A DNA stretch of 64,000 nt from Microplitis mediator (lineage: Eukaryota > Arthropoda > Insecta > Hymenoptera > Braconidae), in contig NC_079978.1 of the NCBI RefSeq assembly GCF_029852145.1, forward strand, positions 8,804,001 through 8,868,000, written 5' to 3'. The translations under genes and the position numbers were made by a program. Shown here piece after piece: positions 1 through 47,017 of the stretch. Below the pieces are notes generated by a model. It ran no database searches. It had not been told where the DNA came from and was given only the letters and a program-made list of their open reading frames with translations. Each line of letters begins with the position of its first letter. Position 1 is the first letter of the stretch.

Positions 1-2086
1 GCTGGTCCTCAATGGAAATTTGCTGGTGCATTTTATTTTGCAACTCTAGTACTTGCTATGATTGGTAATTATAAATTATGTTGTACAATAAATAATAAAT
101 GGCATTATAACAAGTCACTCTAAAACCTCTTCTCTAGTAACATGTGTTTGAGCAGGATTCTGGAGTACGTATCTTGACCAAGACCCCTAGTTGCTAGTGT
201 CTTTTTCTACGTATGTGTCTATTGCAATATCGTGTATCACGAAACCTATGTCAAGATTTGTGTATGTCTTGCTCATTGTGTCGTACACAAGAATATCAAA
301 GATATCTTGAACACGGTGCAATGAAAAAGTGTCGAACGCATTTGTTGCACCAGTAACTTACAGTACGTACTTATGCATGGCTTGCTCAAGATCTGCTCAA
401 AGTTCAAAATCGACCTTGAACCTTGAGCAGATCTTGAGCAAGACATGTGCAAGTATAGTTTTCAACTATAGTCTTCCTCCAGAATTGAGTTATAATCTGA
501 CACGAATGGCTTGTGTAAGGCTTGCATTTTAAATCTGGTCACAAGTATTTGCAGCAAGACACATACGTAGAAAAAGACACTAGCACCTGTCGATCTTAAG
601 ACCAGGATTGCTCAAGAATTGAAAAAAAAATTTATATGGGATCTCTATGCACCGACAACTCTATAACATTTCTTTACCTAAAACATGTCTATCATAAAAT
701 GAAACTATCCTTGAACTGATTACTCCAAAACATTTCTATCCAGAACAACTTTCCTCGAGCGCAAGCTTCATTTCGAAACTTCTATTCAATGACCAGACTA
801 CTCGAAATAACAGTATTCATCATAATGAAAGTCAATAATTATTGACTCAGCTAACAAGTCATCGGTCACTGAAAAAACACGTGAATTTTCATGTTAATTA
901 ACGTGTTTTCTCAGTTACCGATGATTTTTTAATTAAATCGATGACGAATAGTGTTATTTCAAATAATCTTGTCATTGAAGAGAAGTTTCGGAGTAAGCTT
1001 GAGCTTGAGGAGAGTTGTTCTGGATAGAGATGTTTTGGAGTAATCAGTGTTTTAGGTGAAAAAATGCTAGTTGTCTGTGCATAGAGAAATTTTGGAGCGA
1101 CTTGCCATAATAATACCTAATAAATGATTAGTCAATTTAATTAATAAGTAGAATGAACAATAAATAAATAAATAAATTTATTTTAGGATATGGTCATTCG
1201 ACTCCAGTAACTATTTGGGGAAAAGCATTTTGTATGATTTATGCTATGGTCGGGATTCCTTTGGGTTTAGTAATGTTTCAAAGTATAGGTGAACGTTTGA
1301 ATAAAGGTGCCTCAGTTGTTATAAGAAAAATAAAAATATATTTTAAATGTAATAAAACGGAAGCTACGGAAATGAATTTAATGTTCGTTACTGGACTGTT
1401 ATCATGTGTAATTATAACAACAGGTGCTGCTGTTTTTTCTCGATATGAAGGCTGGAGTTATTTCGATAGCTTCTATTACTGCTTTGTTACCCTGACTACT
1501 ATCGGATTTGGTGATTATGTTGCGCTACAGGTATATTTTATAATGAATATACATATTTAATATATTTATCTATAAAGAAATTATATTTAATAATTTTAAT
1601 TATATTTTAGAATGATCAAGCGTTATTAACAAAACCAGGATACGTAATTTTAAGTTTGGTCTTTATTTTATTTGGATTAGCAGTTGTAGCTGCCAGTATT
1701 AATTTACTTGTTTTACGTTTTATGACAATGTAAGATAAAATTTATCTTTTAGTTATATTTATTTACAGCATATATATATATTTAAATGGTGAAAGATAAT
1801 TTTGTAAAAATTTTTTAGGAACGCAGAAGACGTTCGTCGAGATGACAATGAACTACAAGCAGCATCACATCACGTATTAACACTAGATGGTGAAGTTGTA
1901 GCGGTTAATGGAAAAATTTTGTCTGGCCATGTTCCAATGTTACATGATACCGATGATTGTGTGAGTGTTTGTTCTTGTACTTGTCTTGGTACAACAAATA
2001 CTGAACTTTTTGACTCATCGGGTTACCAAGGCTATCGACCACCCTCAAGTACTGCAAGTCTTCGTATTAAACGGGCATCTGTTTGA
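1..2086 (+). CDS. TASK-type two-pore-domain (K2P) potassium channel, 3' part, four exons
   Basis: Exons are 1-64, 1187-1530, 1611-1729 and 1819-2086, with GT-AG introns and consistent phases; 264 residues are visible and the N-terminus lies outside the window. K2P channels are dimeric plasma-membrane K+ leak channels. Seen: the first pore helix and filter IGYGH, whose His after GYG is the TASK pH-sensing position; a transmembrane segment (MIYAMVGIPLGLVMF); the second filter TIGFGD; then the VLRFMT motif, which in TASK channels is linked to gating and G-protein/anaesthetic regulation. The protein ends KRASV-stop, matching the C-terminal (K/R)RxSV 14-3-3-binding motif of vertebrate TASK-1/3. 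The TASK assignment is therefore strong; the exact insect paralogue is not resolved. After the stop, a mobile element interrupts the 3' flank at 2104. Confidence 0.93.
130..615 (+). repeat. Dispersed repeat family A, copy 1 (TASK channel intron 1)
   Basis: The unit starts near ACATGTGTTTGAGCAGGATT and ends near GACCAGGATTGCTCAAG. It has a perfect 20-bp central palindrome: 381-400 is the reverse complement of 423-442. Related copies lie at 16240-16735 (same orientation) and 31937-33150 (opposite orientation). The shared landmarks are the CTTGAGCAAGA-type motifs and the block AGTGTCTTTTTCTACGTA. The ends are imperfect inverted repeats, so this looks like a non-autonomous DNA element. The ORF at 329-532 is a by-product of the repeat. 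Confidence 0.75.
641..1092. repeat. Inverted-repeat (hairpin) element in TASK channel intron 1
   Basis: The left end ATCTCTATGCACCGACAACT is matched by the right end AGTTGTCTGTGCATAGAGAA read in reverse complement. Further complementary blocks continue inward (TTTACCTAAAAC / GTTTTAGGTGAAA) to a centre near 885-910. The whole 450 bp is one imperfect hairpin, so it is probably a non-autonomous inverted-repeat element. No coding capacity is seen. Confidence 0.65.
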
Positions 2087-2103
2087 TGGAAAAAGTTTCG
2101 TCG

Positions 2104-2904
2104 GCGCCCTAGCGGATCGCTATTTACTAAGTATACACCAAATATACACGGTGTATACGCGGCGTATATACACTGAGTATACACCAAGTTTACACCAAAA
2201 ATTTTTTTTTCAAGTCCCAATTTCATAAAAATTTCTAAGTGCTGTAAGTAAAGTAACAAAATTTGCGAAGTGGGCACTTCATGAATGCGAGGTGGATGAT
2301 TTTCAGTTGATTTAGTCCCCACTGAGTGAATTTTTTTTTATTGAATAAAAACAAAAAAACAGTTATTACTCAAGTTTATTTGCAAAATTTTATTTTTTAT
2401 TTACTTTTCGCTGAGAAAATTGAAAATTTTAGAAAATCGGAAAGTTATTGGTTTTACCCCGTTTTTCGAAAATCGAGTTTTCATCAGATCTCGACGTTTT
2501 GAGGTCTTAGGAAGCTTCTCCGACCGTTTTTACGATGGTGCCTGTATGACTTTATGTATGTATGTATGTGTATGTTTTTTTTTAATTTTCCTGAAAATTT
2601 TAATTTTTTTGAAAATATTAATTTTTTTCAAAATTTGATTTTTTTTTCAATTTTTTTAAAAAAAAATTTTCTTCACAACTTTTGTTCTGAGGACTTAAAA
2701 AATTTTTTTAGTGTGTACCCGGTGTAAACTCTGTGTATATCATGCGCATATACACCGTGTAAATTTAGTGTAAACTTTGAGTGTATTTGGTGTATACTCA
2801 ATATGCACCGAGTATACACTAAATAAATCTTTAATTTACACTGACACTAAGTATATATCGAGTTTACACTAAGTTTACACGGTGTATACGGATCCGCTAG
2901 GGCG
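2104..2904. mobile_element. 800-bp non-autonomous element with 14-bp terminal inverted repeats, inserted after the TASK stop codon
   Basis: The ends are CGCCCTAGCGGATC (2105-2118) and its exact reverse complement (2891-2904). Subterminal DNA on both sides is made of repeated GTGTATAC/TATACACC-type units. The middle (about 2340-2640) resembles the elements at 28960-29570 and 41178-42295, sharing a TTTTCGAAAATCGAGTTTTC block and a TGTATG-rich stretch. No transposase frame is seen. The terminal CCCTAGCGGATC is nearly the CCCTGGCGGATC of the hairpin at 8317-8602, which suggests one terminal-repeat superfamily. Confidence 0.8.
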
Positions 2905-3981
2905 TAGTCTACTTCGTCGATTAACGGAAGTTGATAATGATCATAAAGAACTTCTTGATATTTCTGGATAAAAATAATTATTCAGAGTAAAAGTGCGTGT
3001 ATAAATATTTATAAAAAAGTTTTTTTTTAGTTTTTTATTTTATATTATAAAAAGTGTAAGTGTAAGTGATTTACTCACAAGAGTAATTTTTTTCTTAATA
3101 TATTATATAAAATACCCGACAATGAAGAGTTGAAAAAAAAATATTTATGCGACGTTGTCGGTTATTTTTAAAGACTGATCAATAAAAATATTATTTTTAT
3201 ATTGAAATTACCACTAAAGTTATTGTCAACAATTAATTGATAATATAAATACTAGAAAGTAACTTAGAAGTATTGATTGTTCACAGGAAAAAAAGTATTT
3301 ATTTATAATATTCAAATAACTTTTTAAAAATTAAATTTCACGCATTCATTCAACTTTTATTTATATTTTTTATTTTTAAATTTTTACGGCAATAAAGTTG
3401 TTTGGATTAATATATTTATTGATTGTGATAAAAAAAATTTTTTAATTTTAAGATGCGGCGCAGAAGAAATTTAATAAATAATAATTTTTTATGTTTAGCG
3501 TTGAATAATAAAATAAAAAATTGTCAAATGGTTATAAATATTAAATGATAAATTTTTATTGAGCAAATAAAATTTAGTTTAATAAATTAAATGATTATCT
3601 TAATTTATGAGACTATATATTTTTTTTATTATTGACATCATTTCTTTAAATATCATGACTGAACAATAAAAAACATAATTAAATTGTATTTACGAAGATG
3701 TCAATGTGTAATTTATATATTTATCTTTAATTTATAAATTAGTGTGTACTTGATATTTTACATTAAAAAATATATCGTTCTAAGAAACTAGGTAATAGCC
3801 TTTAAATGATAAAATTTTATGTTTCGTTTATTAGGTACTTAACGTCATGATGCTTTTCAATGAAAGAGTGATAATAACGACATATTAGCTCTAATTGATT
3901 TATCGTTAAAAAATTCTTTGAATCATTGTTAGTATCGATCGAGACTTGATTTAATATTAAACGGGTCAATATTAATTTATA
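2905..3981. other. 3' flank of the TASK channel gene and intergenic DNA
   Basis: This starts with 25 stop-free codons (about 2905-2971, ending GGA TAA) in line with the frame that follows the TASK stop once the 2104-2904 element is removed. Possible polyadenylation signals (AATAAA) occur near 3180. The rest is AT-rich sequence with no further gene seen. Confidence 0.5.
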
Positions 3982-4651
3982 ATGGCTGATAAAATTAAAA
4001 ATAATTTATCATCATCATCTATTTTTTCGGATAAATTTAATACCGGATTATATAATTATCGGTGTGAATTTAAATCTGGATTTAATCATAATCGAAATGA
4101 TGTTCATACAGATCTTCTTAAAATTGTCAGTCAGGTTAGTTTAATTTTTATTATTTTTTTTTTTACATTACCGTTGGTTTTTATAAAAACTATAATTTTT
4201 TAATTTTTTAGATTGATTCATTAACTGAAGTAAACAATAATTTTGAAGCTGATAATTGTACAGAAAAACTAGAAGTACCGTATCTTCAATCAATAAAAAA
4301 AGATGGAACTAAAAAAATAGTAACAGCGGAAGAATTACTGGCTATGAAGTTAATGGTAGAAAATAATGAAAACTTGCCATATCAATATGAACTCGTTGAT
4401 ACAAATTTTCATGAAAGAATAATTCCGAATCCTCAACTAAAGGGATATTTATTAATTAAAAATCCTAAGAAGCATATAATTAATATTAAACAGAGATTTC
4501 CACCAGCTTACTCTACTTATTACTTTCCTACTACAGAAGAAAATAATAAGTATGTACAAGTATAGTATATTAGTAAATAATTGATTTATATTTTATAATG
4601 ATATGATTTCTATTTCATGATTTTTATTATTTTTTTTACAGGGGGAATTAG
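3982..4651 (+). CDS. Unrecognised small gene, two or three exons, about 167 residues
   Basis: Exon 1 is 3982-4134 (ATG start, donor GTTAGT) and exon 2 starts at 4212 after an AG acceptor with the frame kept. It either runs to a stop at 4563-4565 (ending KYVQV) or is spliced at 4549 (donor GTATGT) to 4642-4651, ending KGN; the strong T-rich acceptor at 4641 favours splicing, though only three more codons follow. I do not recognise the family. The protein is hydrophilic with no signal peptide or membrane segment; its middle contains KKIVTAEELLAMKLMVENN, PYQYELVDTNFHERIIP and a Tyr/Pro-rich part (RFPPAYSTYYFP), so it is probably cytoplasmic. A poly(A) signal AATAAA follows at 4721. The good codon structure and intact splice sites argue for a real gene. 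Confidence 0.7.
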
Positions 4652-4937
4652 TAATGTCGCAGACTAATCTATTAATTTATTAAATTATAACAAAAAAATA
4701 TTAAATAATTTATAATTTATAATAAACTCGTTATAAATCATGTGAAATTTAGTGAAATCTTATAATTATATTTTATATAACGTATGACAATAATAATTAT
4801 CATATAAATATTTTTATAAAATGAAAATGATTTTATTAATAACTGCACGTATTTTTATTTATTTAATTAATTATATAAAATGTATTAAAATAACTTATTT
4901 CTTCTTAATATTTAGTTATTTAAGTAAAAAATAAATA
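4652..4937. other. Convergent intergenic spacer with poly(A) signals for both genes
   Basis: AATAAA at 4721-4726 serves the + strand small gene. On the - strand, AATAAA lies at 4854-4859 and again at 4832-4837, about 80-100 nt past the stop of the channel gene. The two genes therefore end tail to tail within about 290 bp. Confidence 0.55.
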
Positions 4938-7900
4938 CTAATTAGAACGATGGTTACGTTTAAAAGGATTTCTTTTATTTTGTTCTTCAATAAGTATTGC
5001 TTTTTCCATTCTTGTCATAGCAACACGTTCAATTTGTTCAAATAATTCAGGATGGACTGCAACATATCTACGAAAATCACGACGATCAAGTCTGTAAACT
5101 TCACAAACTTCAATAGCAATTACACTTGCTATTCTTCGTTGATCTTGTACCAGTAATGCAACTTCTCCAAAATAAGAAGCTTCACTTAAATGACAAATCT
5201 AGTTAATTATTAAATTATATTCATTTATTTAGGCTGAATTAAAATAACATATTTATTATTTATTCGTAATTGACCTCTTTTCCAGTGGGAGTGAATAGTG
5301 CAACTGTTCCAGAGCTTAAAAAAAACATACAATCACCATAATTACCAGCTTTAAAAATTAAATCATTAGGTAAGTGAATTTCAAATTTTAATTTTGATAC
5401 TATTGAAGTGATAATGTCTTTTGGTAAATTACGAAAGAGAATTGAATTTTCTATTAAGCGACGGCATGAATAAATTGTTATTTCTTCACGTAAAATTTCT
5501 ATAAAAAAAAAATAATAATATTCATTAATTATAATTATGTATTTGGTATATTTACAGTTAATTTATGGGGGATAGCCACTGTGCAAAATAAAAAAAAAAA
5601 AATTTTTTGTTCGAATTCTAAGTTTATACATTAGAAAATATGTACATATAGAAAACATTGAGTCAAAATTCCGAAAATTTACCAAGTTACAGTTATTGAT
5701 GTAAGTATAGATATTTTAGAAGATACATGATTTTACAGTAAGATAACTTTTTTTGAACTGGTTGCATCGATAACTCGAGCAATTATCTATCGATTTTCAA
5801 CATTTTTCTTTGTTTTATTCATCTTTATAATAGCTAAGGTTAAGTGGAGCCAATTTTAAAAATTGTTACTATTTTTTAAGACTGCTTGAATATAAAAAAA
5901 AAGGACGAAAACATGAAAAAATTTTCAATCGGTCGCCATTTTTGAAAAATCAAAATAAAAAAAATTGGCTACGTACAACGATAACTTCATCCATACAGAA
6001 TATACAGTCGTCCCGGAAAAAGCTTGGGATTTTTTCCCACCATTGTTCTTTCCCCCTCGATTATAATATTCTGAAAAAGATATTCTGCGCATGCGCAAAT
6101 CCAAATATTGTGGTAGAGAAGGAATAATTGCGATTGGGCATAATCCTAAACTTTCTATGGGACAACTATATTACTTTTTTTTTTTTTTTTTTTTTATTTC
6201 AGATAACCTGTTTTCCAGAAACCGTGTCAACCGTGGAGAGGGAATTTTTTTAAAGCTCCTCAGCAACGCTGTTAACTTTTTAAATATTTGATATTTTTGA
6301 ATAAAAATTTACAAAAACTACCCTTGATAAAATAACAAAGGCCCGGTCCCCATATTCCTTAACTATCCCGGTCAAAAAAATTCTCGAAAATCACTCATTT
6401 TTCCAGCCGCCTCAGTGGCTATCTTCCTTAAACTATAATAATTACCAGATAAATTTGATAAAATTTTTTTTTCTCTAAAATAACTATTTTTGAATCGATA
6501 GGAATAATATGACTCAATACGTTTTCTCATATAATGTGGCATCTGTTTTTGTCTTGTATATGCTAATATTTGGCTCATTGTATCTTGATAACCAGATTGT
6601 GATGTATTTTTATCATTATAAATTTGAAGAAACATTACTAAAAAATTTTTTAAATTTACGTAAATTTTGTTAGTTCCTACAAATTTGAACTTCAAATTAA
6701 GTAAAGAAAAATTATGAAATAATACTAATAACATAAATCCAAAAAAATCTTCCCAAAATCATTAACAAAGTACAAATAATTGTATGAATAGTAAATTCAG
6801 GTTCAATGGCACGAATTCCGGTAGTCATAAAATTTTGAAGGATTATAAAAAATGAACTTTTGAAACGTGTGGGAATATCATCATTGATAATATTAATTAA
6901 CCAGCACTCACAATCCTAAATTATGTCAAAATATATCGAAAAATTATTAACAAATGTATGATTCAATCAAATAAATGTACTTTGGAAAATATCAAAATGT
7001 CTTACGTAAACGGAAACTTGATCAAAATGCATTACAAGTACTGGTACGAGGTAACATAAACATGTGAACCAATAAATTAAGTATGCTGATATCAATAAAA
7101 TTTTAATTATACGGCAATTGAAATCCGCTATCTGAAAATACTAAAAACAAAGTATTTAAGATAAGATTATTAATTTATGTAAATAATTTAAGAAAAAAAT
7201 TATAACTTACTTCAAACAATTGCGAAACATAATTGTCGAAAGTTAAATATCTTATGAATTTAAATATTGGTAAAATATTTAAAATAACAGTTAAATATGA
7301 AGTTTTTGGCCCTGGAAGTTGTCTCCAGTGATAAGTAATATGATCATAAGGCAAAGACGTTATTACATCGATAAAAAAATACCCACGGATATATTTTCTA
7401 AGTGAAATTTTTATTTTTTTATTTATATAATATTAAAATTTATATAGGTAATATATATTTGTATAAATAATTTTTAGTTTACTGAATAATATTTCTTTGA
7501 TCGAGTATTATTATTTTTTTATCTCTGCAATAAACTCCAGTAATGAAATTCAATGAAATGTCAATCCAAAAAAATAAATAAAAAATAAAACTAATTCTAT
7601 CAAGTCTAATTACTTCAAAATCGAATACTATGAAACTTGTCATAAATGGAATTATAATAAATGAGAGCGCATAAATAAATGTCATCAATGTCTCCCAGTA
7701 GAACCTGTCGTATATTTATAATAAACGTAATATTATAACTTTAAATAATTATTAAAATAATAAAAGTTAAAGTAAAGACACAAATATATATATTATTTAA
7801 AAATACCGAATGACACTGAAAGGATGAATAATCCATGGATTTGAATATTGGCATTGTCTTCTTCTTTCTTTACTAACAGATGCAATACTATGTAAATATT

Positions 7901-8060
7901 TTTCACAATTGGGATGATTATAACTTGCTAAACACCAAAGTTTTAATTTTACAAAACAGCCGCCAGTTTCAGCCCAAGCTGGGAAAAAAATAGGAAGTTT
8001 TATATTATATTCAGGTGATTCAAAATTTAAATCCCATGTATTATAAAAACTCGTCGCCAT
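4938..8060 (-). CDS. HCN/CNG-family cyclic-nucleotide-binding channel with atypical pore, complete, 8 exons, 551 residues
   Basis: Exons in transcript order: 7807-8060, 7483-7704, 7211-7397, 7006-7131, 6726-6915, 6446-6637, 5275-5498 and 4938-5198; all are GT-AG and total exactly 552 codons. Seen: the pre-S1 motif NPWIIHPFSVIRFYWETLM (about residues 75-92), typical of HCN/CNG channels; hydrophobic S1-S6; a C-linker (QKQMPHYMRKRIESYYSYRF, about 350); and a cAMP/cGMP-binding domain (about 430-540) with YFGEVALL and RRIASVIA, the phosphate-binding cassette. Oddities: the filter position reads TTGIRAIEPE (294-303) instead of GYG (HCN) or GET (CNG). The S4 region (191-221) holds few basic residues, where HCN S4 has a long Lys/Arg ladder. 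It is probably a plasma-membrane channel or channel-like cyclic-nucleotide sensor; ion selectivity cannot be predicted. Start: the first ATG, preceding the conserved pre-S1 region in an open frame. Confidence 0.9.
5499..6445. other. Long intron of the HCN/CNG-like channel
   Basis: This intron separates the C-linker exon (6446-6637) from the first half of the nucleotide-binding domain (5275-5498). It holds homopolymer runs (T19 near 6177) and moderately GC-richer stretches around 5990-6130, but no recognisable exon. Short ORFs at 5942-6291 (+) have no coding character. Confidence 0.6.
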
Positions 8061-11025
8061 TTTAAATTATTATCTTTACTTTAAATTGTTTATAATTTTT
8101 TTCGTATAATTTTTTTGTTGAAATTATAATTTTTTTACTTTTATCAATTAAAATACTTGAAATCTTGTATTCGTAAATTACTAATTTTGATTACTACTAT
8201 TTTTTTTTTAATAAATAAGTAATTTATTTTTTTTTTTAAATTTAACAATTCGTCATATTAAATGATACTGAAATTAGCCGAAGTCTAATAATTTTTTGAC
8301 GAACGATAAATTATAACCCTGGCGGATCCGAATTATGGCAATTACTGTAATTTGCCGTAATTTACGGTATTCGGAAAAATTCCGGTATTTTACGGTAGAA
8401 TACCGCAATTTACGGTAAACGTGCGGTATTTTCCGGCAAAAGTAAGACATTTAGTCACAAAGTACGGCATTTTTACCGCAAATTTGCAGTGAGCCCCGGT
8501 AATTTACCGCAAAGTAGTAAAGTGCTGCATTGTAAAAATGCCGAAAATTGCCGTATATTACTGTCAATTGACGTAAGCTACTGTAATTCGGATCTACCAG
8601 GGATAAAAAAAAAAATATCTCCAAAAATTGCACCTATAGTTTTTTTAATTTTCTATATGCGCATATTTTTAGTTTTTTTTTAAACCGAATTGTTGAAAAA
8701 AAACGAAAAATCGTTAATTGTGTGCTAACTTCTGGATTATCATATTAAGGGTTGCTAAATAACAATAAATTTAATTTGCTCTATATGAGATATTTATTAA
8801 ATACGAAACGAAAAAAAAAATTTTTAGATATGTAGAGCAATCATAAGATCGTTTTTTTTTACAAAACAATCTCAGACAATAGTAAAGGATACCAATTTTT
8901 GTTATTACTCTTTATATTTATTATATATACTATATATGTATATATTAATTAATCATATTATTGTCCATGGTAATAATATATGTGTAATGGTACCATTCAC
9001 TATATCGTTTAACATTTTTTTATCGTGACATTACATACACATTTATATATTTATATATATCATCATTTGAATTTTATTATATTAATATTATAATATAATA
9101 ATCATATGTATACATACTAATACCTTAATTTCTTACAAATACATTTGAGGAATTACGATTGGTTATTTTAAGTTGATATTATTTTTAAATTATTATTCAT
9201 TACATTTGATAATAATAAGTAAATGTATATAGATGATATTAATAATAAAATGCTAGAAAATTCATTTTCGATTAAATATTTATATTAAATATTTTAATTT
9301 CATTAAAAAATCATTGATGTACATCATAATTTTTGTTTATTATTTTTTTTTTTAAACTTCAAAGACATAAAAATAAATTTAAATGCATTTGATTACAAAA
9401 AAATATAATAAAAGATATAAAATAAAAGTTACTTTGTAAAATGTACATAAAAACTATTTTTAATTTATTACTAACATTAAAAATGGAATAATTAACCATT
9501 AATGATAAAAACTATTATTTATTGTACACTAATTGATGTATAGATCTAACACTGTACTGATAAATGTATGTACTTTTAAATGTATATGTTTTAGATACGT
9601 CTTTTTTTTAATATGAGTGAAAGACAGTATTTCATTATTAAAATGAATTATAAATAAATTTTTATTTTAACCAATTTGTCTTCACTAATCTACATTATTA
9701 TTTAAGGCACTGCGTTTTATTTTTATTTTTTTTTTTTTCCATTCAAATCTGATTGATATAGAATAATTTATGTTTAACAGTAAACGTTTTTTTTTTGCTT
9801 TTACATTTGTATGTTGATTAATATGAGTAATTAAACGTTTAACAATTTGATAAATCCTTTTAGTATTGCCTAGTGCAAAGTGACATTATATTTATTCTAA
9901 TATAATTTTTTTTTCCCATCTGATTGATTATAAATGATTTGTTGATTATATATTTTTTTTAATTAGTCGATGATGATCGATATGTTTTAGGTGTTTATAA
10001 ATTTATATGTATGTATGAAAAAACAAACATTTAATGTTTTTATTATATTTTTGTTCTTTAACTTTTTGTTATATTTTTTTTTATAGTTAGTAATTTTATT
10101 AAATAAAAACTATACAATGTATGATATTTTTTTGGCGATATAATTAAAAGAAAATCGAGAAATTTAATTCTATAAAAACATTTTTTTTATAAATAATCTT
10201 CTTATTAATACGTAATTACAATGACGTAATAAAACTAAAACTTATTGCAATTATTTTTTTATAATTCCACTAAATTGGAAACTCGGTGGCAATCAAAAAA
10301 TATAAACGTTTAATATATTAATTAAAAATGAATACAAAAACTTATTTAATTTTTTTAAATACGTGTAAATGGCATATAAGATATATATATTATTAACTAT
10401 CAATTATTATTTTTTCGTTATCTTTGATATTTTTCATGGCTAAATATTCAATTATTGAAAAACATATTAAAGTAATTACGGGATATAAATTTTAATTATT
10501 TATGAATTAAATAAATTCATAAATTTATAATAAAATTATAACAATAATATAAAAAAAAAAAATGTATGAATGATGTCTCTCATGATTGTACAGAAACGAA
10601 TGACTTGAGAGAATACTGACACGCAGTTCCTTAACGACTAGTTGATTAGCTTCAGATCGTGTTTACATGGATACTGTGGTCATTTATTATTTTATTGTTA
10701 TTATTATTTTTAATTTTTTTATTATTTTGTTATTATTATATTAATTATTATTATCATTCGTACTCCATAAGTATCTATGCATAAACGTTCTAAGGCTTTG
10801 GCAGTGAACGAGACTCGATTGTATTCGGCTTAGCCTTTGAGACAGTAATATTTAATATTTAAATATATTAAATATAAATTAATTGTGTCTCGATTTAAAT
10901 AGGCATTGTGAAATAAATTTTAATTCTGTTGTTGTCATTATAACTATTATCATTATTAATATTAACTAGTTTTTTTCTTTCTTTTTTTTTTTTTTTTTCG
11001 TTTAAGAAATGACTCGTGCACTTGC
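8061..11025. other. Intergenic region between the channel gene and the papilin 3' end
   Basis: The 5' flank of the channel gene and the 3' flank of papilin lie here. Apart from the hairpin at 8317-8602 the DNA is extremely AT-rich. A less AT-rich patch at about 10560-10860, just beyond the papilin stop, may be part of the papilin 3' UTR. No gene is seen. Confidence 0.5.
8317..8602. repeat. Hairpin element with CCCTGGCGGATCCGAATTA ends
   Basis: The left end CCCTGGCGGATCCGAATTA and the right end TAATTCGGATCTACCAGGG are inverted repeats. The interior is a near-palindromic series of short motifs (TTTACGGTA, TACCGCAAATT, TGCCGTAATTT) reading in both directions. It is about 286 bp with no coding capacity, a MITE-like element. 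Its end matches that of the 2104-2904 element. Confidence 0.75.
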
Positions 11026-46056
<35,031 letters not shown>

Positions 46057-46841
46057 CTGCAATAAAAGTTAAAGACTTTTATATTTTTATAAATTGTAAA
46101 TGCTGTTTGATTTTTTTTTCTTTTTAAATAAAAACTTAAGCCGTAAAAAAATAATTAAATTTTTTTTTAGCTCTGAATATTGAATAAACATTATTAGCTT
46201 TGATGTAAAGGTATATATATATGTATATCTATATAGTTTGTGCAGATTCACACGAGCTTTATTAAGCTAATATTGACATAGGCATCTAGTCACAGACGAC
46301 GTATAGAAGACACATAGATACTAGCATATATGATTCAAAGTAAATCTTAGTTAAATTTATCTATGTGAACTTTGTTGCTGACTCTTGAATTATTGAAAAT
46401 CAATAGATTTTGTCTAAAGAAAGGAACAAATATATTTACACTGCTAGAGTAAATATAAATGTACATTCGAAAAGTTTATCCACCTACGCTTGTTAAAAAT
46501 AAAAATTTGCTAGACTGTGAAAGAGCGTGAAGAAAAATATATAGAGTACTATGTTTAGAAATAAATTAAAAAAGAAATTTAATTATAGAATCATTGAAAA
46601 ATTTACGTTATTTTCCGTTATATAAAAGATTACATCAGTACAAAACTATTGAGATGAATTGAAAGTGAATGTTGAGGAAGAAATACTAAAATTATTTTGC
46701 TTTATTCAGTTCTTACTCTATGATTATTAGAAGAATATTCCTCGGTCAAAAGGTTGAATAATTTAAACAAATCTACAAATTATTTTTAACGTTAATGACC
46801 CAAGATTTACATTATCCTGTTTGCAATAAAATTTTATCATA

Positions 46842-46992
46842 CACGGAAAAAAAAAGAAATGTTGCTGTAACAGGACTGGCCCTGTGGCTGCAACTGAAAA
46901 GTCCTGTAGTATTCACAAGATCAGATCTGTTGCAGCCACAAGATCATGCTACAGGAACATTCGTGTTGCAGCACCATTTCTTTTTTTCCGTG
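46842..46992. mobile_element. 151-bp TA-flanked MITE with CACGGAAAAAAAAAG ends
   Basis: The left end CACGGAAAAAAAAAGAAATG and the right end CATTTCTTTTTTTCCGTG are inverted repeats between TA dinucleotides. The interior has the pairs TTGCTGTAAC / TGTTGCAGCA, and CTGTGGCTGCAAC / GTTGCAGCCACAAG. It is short enough to be nearly one hairpin. The + strand ORF 46795-46995 is a by-product. Confidence 0.8.
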
Positions 46993-47017
46993 TAATATGT
47001 AACAAATATTGATATAA

